Part shown: positions 1 through 11,247 of the stretch, one piece after another
Numbering within the stretch: the first letter of the stretch is position 1
Layout of the letters: each line of letters opens with the position of its first letter
NCBI GenBank assembly: GCA_964030475.1
Contig: CAXIPT010000006.1
Coordinates: forward strand, 553,416 to 617,415
Direction: 5' to 3'
Source: Tethya wilhelma
Taxonomy: Eukaryota > Porifera > Demospongiae > Tethyida > Tethyidae
DNA length: 64,000 nucleotides
The notes under the pieces: generated by a model
The model's database searches: none
Seen by the model: only the letters and a program-made list of their open reading frames with translations
Told to the model about the DNA's origin: nothing
Program-made: the position numbers and the translations under genes

Positions 1-868
1 CGAAATAGTATCTGCAGTGTAACTGTTTTGGCATGACAGGTCACGGTATATAGCAGCTACTGCCATTATCTCATGCTGCCAGCCTGTCGTGCAAGCACAA
101 TTTGAAGTCAAGTTACTGATAAAAAAAAACAACGCACATATATCTAAGCTCTGATAGTTCTACAAAGTGCTATTTCACTTGAGTTACTAACCTGGACAAG
201 CCAACTAACTTAGATTCAGTGAAACTGGTCCAACACGTCCTCTGCTGCCCATCCGCAAGCTCTACAGTGTTTCTAGTTAATGCACACCACATGGGCATGA
301 TCGATGGGTCACGTGGTTTCAAAGCCAAAGCACTAAGAGATGGACAAAAGTCTCAGATCACAGAAACTACAGTGTCTACACATCAAAGATAATTTTGATT
401 CATGAACGTAAGTACTTTCCATTTTGACTCTAAGGCTCAATGCTGTTCTCAGGGTCAGATAATTTATAACAGACACACACATGGTGGCACACACAAAACC
501 AGAGGAGGTACGACACGAGTGCGCCTTTGCTGAGCTGGCAAGTCTGTTAATTGCATTCCCCTCAATCATGTGACCACACGATACTTCACAATGAGAATTG
601 ATCACGTGCACCTTTTTGCCAGCTCAGCAAAGGCGCACTCGTGTCGTACCTCCTCTGCAAAACAACTACCATAATCTTTTGCACGTGCTACACACGCACC
701 GAGGTTTAATTATGGCACCTTTACCAAATCATCTATAACAATGAAAATCAAACTATAATTATGCAAAAAAAAACCCAAAAAAACAGGTGAAATATTTTTC
801 ACCAACTGCAAAGTTCTGAAATTACAGTAGCTACATCCCCTTTTCATGTACTTGGCTTATATACTGAC
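1..868. other. Left edge, no gene seen
   Basis: No coding exon is recognisable here apart from the fold-back element at 502-655. The minus-strand gene whose N-terminal exons lie at 869-1543 should continue in this direction, but its membrane exon is not visible, so it either lies left of the window or is missing. Confidence 0.5.
502..655. repeat. Fold-back (hairpin) element, 40-bp arms
   Basis: The segment 502-541 is exactly the reverse complement of 616-655, separated by about 74 bases. This perfect palindromic pair is typical of a small non-autonomous fold-back transposon (MITE). I saw no convincing target-site duplication. Confidence 0.8.
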
Positions 869-1543
869 CTTGCAAATGATTGTGCACTACAGTGGTGCTA
901 TCTCGACCGTCACTAGCCTGAATTGAAAGTGGAGTTTCCATTTCTCTATCTGTATTTGTTTCAGTTTCGAATTCGAGCTGTTTGTCACTTTCACATTTGT
1001 CATCATCAATAATGGTTACTTGTGAGTCTACAGCGAAATTAATGTAAGTTTAAACTTTTGTGGTTACTTACTATCGAAATTCAAACTGCATTCATAATGC
1101 AGTCCACGGACATGACTGTCTGTAAAAATGTTCCTATTAACATGTACACAACAGTCTATGATCTTACTGACCTTGAACTCTAACTTGTGAGTAATCATAA
1201 TTTGCTGCCACTGAGGCTATACGATTAGCTTTGCCTTGACGACCATCGGCAAACAGTGGAGTTTTCTCAGTAGGCATTTTATTTCCAAGCTCTTTATTGT
1301 CACTTTCCGACTTATCCCAGCCATTCTTGTTTAATGTGTCTATAGTATGACGATGCAGCAAGTGAGAGAGTGTGTCAATTTTGATTTATGCCCAGTCTAT
1401 TCACATGGTAATTTACATCACTGACATGCATGCAGACTCACTATAAATTAATTGGTCTTGTTATTAAATTTTGTCCTCTCCTCGTTTTGGGCAGGGATTC
1501 CAAGGCGCTTATTTTTATCCTGATCAGCTGGTCACTCGGCCAT
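869..1543 (-). pseudogene. Partial/decayed two-pass membrane protein, N-terminal exons
   Basis: Three family exons are visible. The first (1543-1442) aligns with the first exon of the next gene (4076-3950): ATG GCC GAG followed by TGA where the paralogue has TCA, then a TAA, so it is dead as a start exon. Two middle exons (1339-1172 and 1027-869) remain clean: both are multiples of three, bounded by AG acceptors and GTCAGT donors, and in phase 1. Both carry the family's acidic stretch plus a TPLF or TPLS version of the TPLL motif. The membrane exon is outside the window or absent. An unseen alternative first exon could rescue the gene, so pseudogene is a likely call, not a certain one. Confidence 0.55.
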
Positions 1544-1867
1544 GTTCACAGAAATTTTGAGGTTAATGATATAAAAGCTTCTCAAGCAACAGCAAAGTGG
1601 ACTTACTCTCTGGGACTTACAATAGAATCACGTGGCATAGCCACGTGGATGTGGTCAGCTTGGTGAATTTGTGTGCATATTGACTTCAAAATGATTGTGT
1701 AACATGCAACTTGTATTGTTCACACAAATGACATTAAACTTTGTGATTATCAGCTGTTTTTAGACTGAATCACACACTAGATAACTGTTAACAATTTGGA
1801 AATAATGTAACTGCAACAACAATAAGAATGATAATACCAAGAAGTACATGCAAATATTGTTGAATGT

Positions 1868-4076
1868 TCAATCATGGCGTACTATAAGATAGAAAGTGAT
1901 GCATACACTTAAAATCAATAACAAAAATAAAGTACCACCTACAACCAGAATGATAATTGAGGTTGTTGTCAATTTCACTGGCTCAGCAGTAACATACAGT
2001 TGAATATACGTTGGTGGTGACTGTTTAGGAGCTGGACTTGAGGCAAATAGGTAACCTTTTTTGTTTAGAACTTCAAAGTCACATGTTTGATTGAAGGAAT
2101 CAAGCCTTAAAGCACATTCTTGATAAATATTATCATCAGTATAGTTGCTAATGTTATAGGAGATAAATTCTGACCAATATTCAATGTCAACCACTAGTTC
2201 TCCATCAGTTGCATATTCAGTTTCAATATCAATAACCAACACAAAGAAATAATAGCCATATGAAAATATATTTGAGAATAGCAGTGAAGTTGTGGCATTA
2301 ACAGTGGGATTAACCGATTGTGTTGATTCAAATAGATAGCCACAAATATTATTAAATTTTAGTGAAATTTGTGGATCATTACCCGTGAAGGATTTGAATT
2401 CAACAATACTATCGAAGACGTGCAAATTCAAGTAAACTTGATATATTGTATTTGGAACTACCTCGAAAGAATTCTCAACAATTCTCAAACTAATATGTAC
2501 ATTGGCTTCGTCCATGAAATAGGCATATTTTTTAATCACAAAATACGTATCATACGCATTTAATATGATGTTGCTGCTGATAAAATTTTCAGTGTTGTAT
2601 AGTGGTTCCAAGGTTATGTAAGCAAGATTGACACTATACGATTCCGTAGCAGCTTCTATAGAAAGATCAATACTAGGATTTACCATGACTGACAAAGACT
2701 GGTACTCATTGATATTCTTATAAGGCAGTTCATAATGGTCAGCATAAAAAAGAGGAATTGGTTTATCATCTTGGTAGACTAGTTGTTGATTAGTCAATAT
2801 GGGTTGTGGTTCATCAAGGTAGTGTATGAGAACTGCTAAGTATGATAGAGTACACCCTCCCATCAATGTTGTGATGACAAAAGCTATCCACATGCCTCTA
2901 CAGTGAGACTCAGAGCTACAGCAGATAGTAGAGCCAGCTGCATAATTGAATCAAGAATTATACATTCAGTTAATTCATAAGATAAACACATGGGGAAACT
3001 CCAGAACTTCTTATATAAATTCTGTCGTATCTTTAGTTTGGAGAAAGGTATAATCACGAAACAAAGTTTGCTACAAAGCTACATCTATCTACTACTTGCA
3101 ACTATAGTTTGGTGATATGAGCTAGTTCTCTTTTTGGCTCAGTGAACTACACGATTACAAAGGGGGTACCCCTAAAATCATGCATGTTTGCATGCGGGTA
3201 ACTCCGGAAACTATATAGCAATTTTTGCACAGCAAAGTGGAGACATAATTATTATGGTCTTATAGTGCTGACTGACCTTTGGAAATGACAAAATAGATAA
3301 TAGCCAGCTGCTTAGGAAATGTCACAAAAGTGCTGTGGAGTTGAGAAAAATCTGAAGATTTGACTAGGAACAAAAAAACATAAGCTTTTTTTTGCGATTT
3401 TGAATGACTAGTGTAAACAAATTATTTTCTAGTTACAGATTCAAACAAGTTTAGCTAGCCAAACCAGCTGCACATGCCAAGTTGGGCAGTAGTTGGTGTA
3501 TGTGTGGCCTAAGTTAGATCAGCTAAACTTGACGAAGTTCTGCAAAGGCTCAGCGACAAAGTTGAGTTTCCAGAGTTACCCCCACTTACCCCATGCACTT
3601 ATATGCCTTAGTAAACCTTTTTGATGTCGACATGCAGAGATACACTGAATGATTGTAAAACTCACCTAGTGGATTTACAGCAGCTCTGGCTTGATGACTG
3701 ACAGCAAGCAGTGGGGTATCTGCTACAGGTATTCGATCTTCATGCTCTTCATAGTCACTTCCTGATTCATCCTTATTGTTGACAATGGCTGTGGCAACAT
3801 GCAGCAAATTATTGTTCCATGAACAAGTGTACATGCAGTGCTCACAGAAATTGCACAGTAAGCAGCTTTATGACAGTGTGCTATTCCGGGCTATTAGTCT
3901 CGCTAGCCAGACTCCTATTTTATATTAAATCTCTAGCATGCAGACTCACCATTGATCTTGACACCAATACAATTCTTCTCTATTTCCTCATTTTGGGCAG
4001 GTTCCTGCTCACTGACTGGAAAGCTAGTGTTTTTATCATGATCACTGGGTATACGTTTGTAAGCTGATTCAGCCAT
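1868..4076 (-). CDS. Two-pass membrane protein, array member 1
   Basis: Three exons on the minus strand, 4076-3950, 3788-3666 and 2937-1868 (127, 123 and 1070 nt, both introns phase 1), give about 439 residues. The first exon starts MAESAYKRIP. The second is acidic and has a DTPLL motif resembling a DxxLL/dileucine sorting signal. The last exon begins with a cysteine pair (possible palmitoylation), then a membrane helix (WIAFVITTLMGG onward), an ectodomain of about 270 residues with several N-x-S/T sites, a second helix near the C-terminus and a tail of a few residues. The layout implies N-in/C-in topology. The last exon is 1070 nt, as in the neighbour at 4277, so they are tandem duplicates. 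I do not recognise the ectodomain; receptor or ligand-binding roles are guesses. Confidence 0.8.
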
Positions 4077-4276
4077 GATGAAAGGTCAACAAACAACAAA
4101 ACAGTATTATACATGACATCATGCATGACCCTAGCCTCGTACCCCAGGCTCTGGCCTAGACCCCCTAGCTAGCTTAGCTGGCACCTCACCGCAAAAATTC
4201 AATCATAATAATAATTATAATTTTAACAATAATAATTATTACATCATAATCAATTATGGTTATTATTGTTCAACAG

Positions 4277-6133
4277 CTAGTGTACAACTAACACGTAGAA
4301 AGTAATGCATACATTGAAGATAAATACAAAAAATAAAATTCCACTAAAAGCTATATAAATTAGAGGTTTTGTTGTCAGTCTTACAGGCTCACCAGTGACA
4401 TTTAACTCTATATAGTGGTTTGAAACTGATTCCCTTGGTACTGGAGTAGAGGCAAATATACATCCCTGTCGATTATGAACTTTAAAGTCACACTTTTGAT
4501 GCAAGGGACTAATGCCACCAAATTTTAAAGTACAGTTCTGATAACTATCACCGTAGTTGCTAATATTATAGTGGAAAAACATTGATGAATATTTAACATC
4601 AACTGTTACTGGTCCCTCATCCGTATGATCAACAGGTTGAAGAGTGTTAATACGCAATACAAAAAAATAATAGCCATACGAATATAATGATTCAGTAGAG
4701 ATTACTAGTGAGGTAGTCACATTAACAGTATGATTAACTGGTAAAACCCAATCACAATAACCATAGTTATTTAAATTGTCATTATCCATCACGTATCTAA
4801 ATTTAGCAAAATTATCCAAAATGCACAATTGCAAGCCGGAATCATCATTCGGATCATTTGGATCAAATGGGAATGAACTTTCGGTGATAGTTAAGTTAAT
4901 CTGCACATGTGCTTGACCCGTGAAGTAGGCAAATTTTTTAATTACAACTTTATAAGCATTATATGAACTTAACATGACATGAGTGGCTGTGTTAAGTTCA
5001 GTATCAATATTATACAGTGGTTCAATACAACCAACAGGACTCTTCACATAAACAAAATGGATAGTTTTCGTAACGAGATCAGTACTGGGATTTGCCACTA
5101 CCGAAACAGATTTGAATTCGCGTACATTCTCGAAAGGCAGTTCAGAGGGGTCAGCAAAATAAAGAGGAATTGCTTTACCATCCTGGTAGATTACTTGATT
5201 AGTTGAAATGGGTTTTGGTTCGACAAGGTAAGAAATGAGAACTCCTGAATACGATAGTGTACATACTCCCATCATTGTTGTGATGAGAACAGCCAGACAC
5301 TTCTTTCCACGTTGTGTGCTACAGCAGCTGGTAGTCGTGGGGCCAGCTGTAAATAAATTATAATTATATGACCATGCAGGAATCAAAATTTAATGTATAA
5401 TATTATAACATTGTGGGCTTGCATGAATAAGTATATATATGTCCAAAAAAATTCCACTCCATCCAAGTTGGAGTTTACAGTTGGAATAATGTAGCTGAAC
5501 TATTTGGCAGCAACAAGCCTAACTGCATGGGTTATAATAATTATATCAGTAAAGTCATAATACTGTATTTTGGTTGCCATAATTATATGCAAGTACTATG
5601 TGCACATGCAAATTGTCAAATTTAAATTCGTCAATATTTTTATTTTACTTTCTACGTAGCAAACCATCAAATTTTGTGACTGTCAATATTTCTCACTTAC
5701 ATAAAATTAATTATATTATGGTACTTTAAAAAAATACAACCAACCACTAGCTCCTAAAGGATCACGACTCATGGTCACACGATTATGACTGTTAGCAAGA
5801 AGTGGGGCATCTGCTTCTTCAGTGGAGGGTTCATTTTGCACTTTATTGTCGTTGTCTAATTCATCCCTAGGGCTCTCATTGATAATAGCTATCAGTGTGG
5901 CTATACATCATGTGAGCAAGTGTGCATGCATGTGTCAAGTTTAATTTACATGCATATTGGTAAATGACCATCTCAGTGACAGTGAGCAGGTTCTTGTTAT
6001 CATAGTAGATCTTAGACTCACATTTGTTCTTGACATTTATGCAATTTAGATTCTTTTCTTCAAGAATTGGAAATTGTTCATTTATATCTTGATCTCGAGC
6101 TCCAGGCTTACTGGGTAAGTTTGATCCAGCCAT
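4277..6133 (-). CDS. Two-pass membrane protein, array member 2
   Basis: Exons 6133-6022, 5888-5745 and 5346-4277 (112, 144 and 1070 nt; phase-1 introns) encode about 441 residues. The start MAGSNLPSKP matches the position of the start in the paralogues. Exon 2 has an acidic run followed by DAPLL. Exon 3 opens with a TSCCST cysteine pair, then a first membrane helix, an ectodomain sharing with its neighbours a NISNYGD segment, the F.ASTPVP segment and paired cysteines, and a second helix (LIYIAFSGILFFVF) ending in a three-residue tail. All splice sites are GT-AG. It appears to be the most intact member of the array. Function unknown; membrane topology and sorting motif are inferred from sequence. 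Confidence 0.82.
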
Positions 6134-6367
6134 GTTCAACTTGATTAAAAATTTTGGATACAGATATCATGTGACTTGCATGCATTACCATGGTGGGTGG
6201 GCCCAAACTGAGCTGCATTTATACTGATTGCATTCATGATCTTTGAAAAAACTGCACAGTGACTGTCAATCACATGTATAATAGCTATATTCACACTGAT
6301 CATTTGGTTGATCATGTATACACTGTATAATATTGTCAGACTTAGACATGCACGAACAAGTATAAAC

Positions 6368-7905
6368 TTAAAGGACAAAATTATATGTAATTGCATGTAA
6401 TTTAAACTGAAGAAAATTCCAGCAAGGGTTAAAAATACAATAGAGTTTGTCGTGAATCTTGCGTACACTGGCTCAGCACTGACAAACAATTGAATGTAAG
6501 ATGGCTGTGATGACTTTTCAGTTGGTACGGGACTTGAGGCAAATATACAGCCAAGTTTATTTTGAACTTCAAAATGACACCTTTGTGATTTCCAGTTTGG
6601 ATTTGAAGGACTAAAAAGACATGTATTATAAATGTTGTCATAGTTACTGATGTTATAGAAGCCACTTTCAGACGAGTATTCGACGTTGACACTAGCACTT
6701 TCTTTGTCATTACTTAATACAAAGAAATAGTAACCCCGCCACAGATCGTCTTTCTCTAGTGGGGTAGATGTTGCATTGAATGTGACAACAGGTTCTGGTG
6801 TACTTTCTACGGATGAGCAATTATTATCCATAAAGCATTTGAAGTTAGCTAGTTTGTTATAAAAGGCGTATAGACTCAAATTTGCAGCAAAACTTTCAAC
6901 AATTGTTACGTTAATGGACAGAGAAGACTGGCCAGAGAAATACACAAACTTTTTAATCACAAAATGATCATCAGTACTTAGATTGACATTGTTCACTTTA
7001 AAATTTTCAGGGCGCTGATCGTTCATTAGTGGATCACAAGAATGAGGCGAATTTACAAAAAAAAAAGTTGACAGTCCAATCATCAGTGACTATAACTGAG
7101 ATCATCACTAGGAACCACTTGTACTGACACAGATTGATACTTATTCACGGAGAAATCAGGATGGCTAGCTTGGTCAGTACTAAAATACAGAGGAATCGGA
7201 TTACCATCTTGGTAGACTACTTGATTGGTTTTAATGACAGGAGAATTAGGAAGGTATCCGGCAAAGAAAAGAAAACCGAATATGCTTCCAGTGCACATGA
7301 AAAATATAAGAACTGCCATGACAAGACACACACACTTAGTCACACTTTGGGTGCTACAGCGTCTGCTGACCACAGGTTTGGAACTGGCTGCTAGAAAACA
7401 AAGATTGCTTAAGCTTATCACTAAGTCTTGTCAATATATAGTACAATCATGATTATCGGATCGGAGTATCCACTTAGTTATAGCTAACATTGTGAGTGAT
7501 TGTGAATCGAATTCACTATTACTTTTTGTTCTTTATTGTTGTGAAGTAGTGGGGTATTCTCTTCTTCATCATCTTCGTCTTCATCTTTATCTGTTGCTGT
7601 AGGCTGTCCATCATTACTAATATCCTCATCATATTCATCATCTTCATTGATAGTGACTATCAATAGAAAGCCCGTCAATCAGTGTGCACACGTGCAAGCA
7701 TGTAAATTTGTATTTTAGTCTAAGAGCAGATTAACATATGCAGAGACTCACCGTTGCTTTGGTTATTGTTCTTCTGATCCATTTTGGAAACTAAGAAGTG
7801 TTCAAAACTCAAGGGAGTGCCTTTAATATCCTCATTTTTTACAGCACCACCAAGGATAGGAGAAGTTTCTGGCTCACTAGGGTAGTTGGAAGCTGATTCA
7901 GCCAT
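6368..7905 (-). pseudogene. Two-pass membrane protein, array member 3, frameshifted
   Basis: Exons 7905-7752 (MAESASNYPS start, 154 nt) and 7656-7489 (168 nt, very acidic, ENTPLL motif) are clean with phase-1 introns. The membrane exon starts at 7390. Near 7100-7070 the frame breaks: one reading stops just after the segment VPSDDLSYSH, and the rest of the ectodomain continues in another frame. A run of ten A (plus strand) lies at the break. A second shift is needed near 6395, because family-like residues of the last helix lie in a different frame and end at a TAA at 6370-6368. Two shifts favour a pseudogene, but the homopolymer makes a sequencing or assembly error possible for the first. The acceptor reads TAGCAG, a tandem NAGNAG site. 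Confidence 0.65.
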
Positions 7906-8666
7906 TTATATACAACATTTGCAGCAGAAATTTGAGCACAAATTAACTTAATCTCTCTTAATGATCACTGAATGATAGGCAAGCGTCAATCTTGCCCCAC
8001 CCCCTAAAGCTTTTGGCAAGTGTCGTGTGATCATGAGTGGATGGGGCTGCCTTTTCTCGAAGGCATTGTGAAAAACAACATAATCATCATTGAAAATCTG
8101 CACAAAACCTTGTTTATTTCACACATGTATATATAACATTGGGGCTATGTAATTCACTTCACAGTCACATCAAAAGTATTGTGATTCATCTCGTCAGGAT
8201 CAGAGTGATCCATCACTAGATTAAGAATCTTCTTGTGAAATAATTACGCATGATCTTACGTACATACACCACAGTCCAATCACTAATAAGACAAGCGTCA
8301 AGATCAATCCAAGAGTCAGACAAAATATTGACACCGCAGTAAACTTCTCATGTTCTGCAGTAAGGCTATTACAAAAAGTGCAGATAGCAAAGATGGGTGG
8401 GGCTGCCTTTTTCACCCCATTACTCATTGACAGTCGAAAAAAACCAACCAAATAATTATTATAAGGTAGACAAAAAATCTGCACAAACTTGGTCTATTGG
8501 ACACATGTATATAACATGGGAGCTATGTATATGCTGGGCAACAAAACACACTAACATACATACACACAATCAAACATATACATCACATAACCGAAAAATT
8601 ATATTACAGTACCAACAAAAATCCAAAACGTCATCCAAAAAATAGCCAAAAACTTCCTATTCGTCC
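7906..8666. repeat. Imperfect local duplication between array members
   Basis: Two related blocks, roughly 8030-8145 and 8395-8535, share the sequences ggggctgcctttt, aatctgcacaaa and cacatgtatata in the same order, so the interval arose partly by duplication. Between them is the fossil membrane exon described separately. No complete gene is seen. Confidence 0.5.
8221..8364 (-). pseudogene. Orphan second-helix fragment of the two-pass family
   Basis: On the minus strand about 47 codons read TAEHEKFTAVSIFCL, then a strongly hydrophobic helix, a WCMYVRSC juxtamembrane stretch and a stop at 8221. The layout of short polar lead, helix and short basic tail matches the C-terminal ends at 8667 (HEQFTIPSVACL) and 16099 (EHNIWNLPGLCC). 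No ectodomain precedes it in frame. It is either a relic of a lost array member or an alternative 3' exon of the gene starting at 10583. Confidence 0.5.
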
Positions 8667-10583
8667 TTAGGATTTCTTTCTCACTGATCTTCTAGCCGAG
8701 ATCCATCCATAAGCAATCAAACCGCTCAGAAAGAGAAGGAAAAAAGCACCAGCAAATGTCAGACAGGCTACGGAAGGAATGGTGAACTGCTCATGAACAA
8801 CGTGAACGCTCAGCTCGACAAAACTTGGTTCTGCTCCATCATCGAGAATGGGACTGGAAACGAACAAACACCCTCGTCTGTTTGAGAGCACGAAATCACA
8901 AGTAGTGGTTCGTTCCTCACTGGGCTCGATGTTACAAGAACCAAAAGCATCATCTTTATCGTAGTCTGTGATGTTGTAGAAGGAAAATTGGGTTGTGTAG
9001 TCATAGTTGAATGTTATCTCTTCTTCAGTTCGGAGAACAAAATAGTAGTAGCTCGAAACCGGGGTATAATATTCGAGTGAATTCAGACCAGACTTCAGCG
9101 GAATTATTCTTAAGAATTTACAGTCGCCCTTTCTATCTTTGAAGCAATCGTAATCAGCTTGGTTCTCAATGACGAACAGTTCAACTTTGGTAGAAGGAGT
9201 GTCAAAGACGTTGAATGTTAAATCGAGTAAAGTATCGGCTGTAAGATAACCAGCATCTCTGATTTTCAAAACTTCGCCAGAACTAAGGGTGATATTTTCC
9301 GATTCAAACATATCAGTCTTATCATGAAGAGCCGCACAAGCATCACTTCCTTTAACAAACACAAAATCCACATTTGTGTTGACAATTTCTTCATCAGAGT
9401 TAAGTCTCACCGAAACAGACTCGTACCAGTAGGTATTTGGACCACGGGGGATGTCAGTTTTGCTGGAGAAATAAATTGGGACTGTGTTGCCTTGAAGGAC
9501 TCCCTGTGTCGTGGTTTGAGTCGGGTAGGGGATGTAAGAGAGGGCTCCGAAGCCGGCAAGAAGGGTAGAGATGAGGAGGAAGGTGAGCAGTAGGGAGAGA
9601 GAGAAGTAGCAGCAACAGCCACAGGAGGTGGTAGAATGTTTGGAAGAGGCTGAGAAATGCATACAATAGTACAAAAGACTGGTAATAGTTTAGAGAAGTA
9701 CAATGTAATGAATATTGGCATGATTTGATCGTGCATTGTCATCAAAAAGAGTTTGGTCTATGTATATTTGTATCAACTGTGCGTCTATAGGTATTATTAT
9801 TATTCAGGCAATGAATATTTTCCTATTAGCTCATAGCTGTATGTATTGAATATTCATGGTCGGCTAATACAACAACAAAAACACATGATCAACATGAGGC
9901 TATCAGATTGCTCTATCAGTAGTGAGCTGATGATAGATTGGTAGTTGGGTACTTCAATAAAGTGTATCATTACCCTGTAGTACTACTATACATTATCTTC
10001 AATTGGTTTCATGCAATGTTGCAGACCAATAGAGCATAATGAATGTCTAGTAAAATGTGAAAGCCACTGTGCTTTTATTAGAATCCCTATAATTATAAAT
10101 TATTATGATTTAAATTGAACTTTGGTACACCATAGCTCTGCCATAGCACACAGAAAAGTGGTGAAGTACAATACCACTCACTCTAAAAGGTTAATGGGGT
10201 TAGGAATTGAATAATTCACAGTTAGATTTGTGGTGCTGTTTATGGTCTATTAGTTCCTTCTATGATTTCACCTTTGGGAATTGGGTATCACTTCCAAAAC
10301 AACTAACAGTATTGGGAAAGTGTTCATTTAGTGGTCACTTAGGAGCAACAGTTACTGGAACTGTCTTGCTACCTCAAAAAAGTGTTATAGACTGTCAAAC
10401 CACACAGAGACAGACACTGATACTTCAAAGTTCGAACACCCAAGTTTTCAACTTACTTTTCTTGGAGGAAGAAGAGACTCCTGACTGCTGACTTGTGTCT
10501 CCCTGCTCTGTCACTCCATACTGCTTCTCAGGATCCTTACTGTCAGACAAAAGAGGTGAGCCTTCTTTAAGTTCACGATCCAT
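8667..10583 (-). CDS. Two-pass membrane protein, array member 4
   Basis: Two exons, 10583-10457 (127 nt) and 9649-8667 (983 nt), separated by an 807-base phase-1 intron with GTAAGT donor and TTTCTCAG acceptor, encode about 369 residues. Exon 1 starts MDRELKEGSPLLSDS, placing an ExxPLL sorting-like motif near the N-terminus. Exon 2 starts with a cysteine cluster (CGCCC) directly before helix 1, then a GN-VPIYFSS segment also present in the other members, an ectodomain with conserved NITDYD, C-D-F and RGCLF segments, and helix 2 with a basic tail ending RRSVRKKS. There is no middle exon, unlike members 1-3. Ligand and role unknown. Confidence 0.82.
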
Positions 10584-11247
10584 GGTCCAGGTCTCTAGCT
10601 CTATTGGGATATCAAACGTGGTAAACGTCGACAGCGTAAAAAAAACATACGCACCATACATCGCATGAGCATAGCGCATGCGCACGAGCGAGCTCTAGCG
10701 AGCGATAACTGAGCAGGGGTGGTAAAATTGGCGGTTTAGCTGTCTATCTGTCCAACTTGACAAAGGACATGGTGCAAAAGCTGAAACTGAGTGCTATTGC
10801 AGAGTCATACTACGGTAAGTTATAGTTATTTGTCTTGCAAAACCGTTATGACCCAGTACCATATGGCATGCAGATCTGAGTGCGTGTTATTTAGAAAACT
10901 AGCAACGTGTAGACATACCGCTGCAGTACGTCCATAGCGGATGTTTCAGACTATTTGAGTGTATAAAATGCACTCTATATCCTTTTTGTAGGCAGTTGAC
11001 TATATGTATTCTTTAGTGTAACATGCTACACAGTGTATGTAGTGGCTAACTTATAATAGTGATTCAGCCTATGATTCGATATTCAGTGTCAGAGTGCATG
11101 GTGACTCAACTGATTCAGTACCACCTAATTCCAGGTATTAGAATATGATATTGTTGTGTTATTTTATAATTTTAGAGAAGACACTAGCTCTCTGACCGAA
11201 CTGTTTCACCAAAAGAACTCGACTGAGCTAAATTGAGCAAGTTTAAT
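10584..11247. promoter_or_regulatory. Divergent intergenic region with a candidate 5' leader exon
   Basis: This 664-base gap separates the minus-strand gene starting at 10583 from the plus-strand relative whose ATG is at 11248, so it probably holds two divergent promoters. A candidate plus-strand leader exon ends at 10814 with a GTAAGT donor; an acceptor TTTTAG lies at 11171-11175. Spliced this way, an upstream ATG at 10769 would open a short ORF ending before the main ATG. No TATA box was recognised. Confidence 0.4.
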
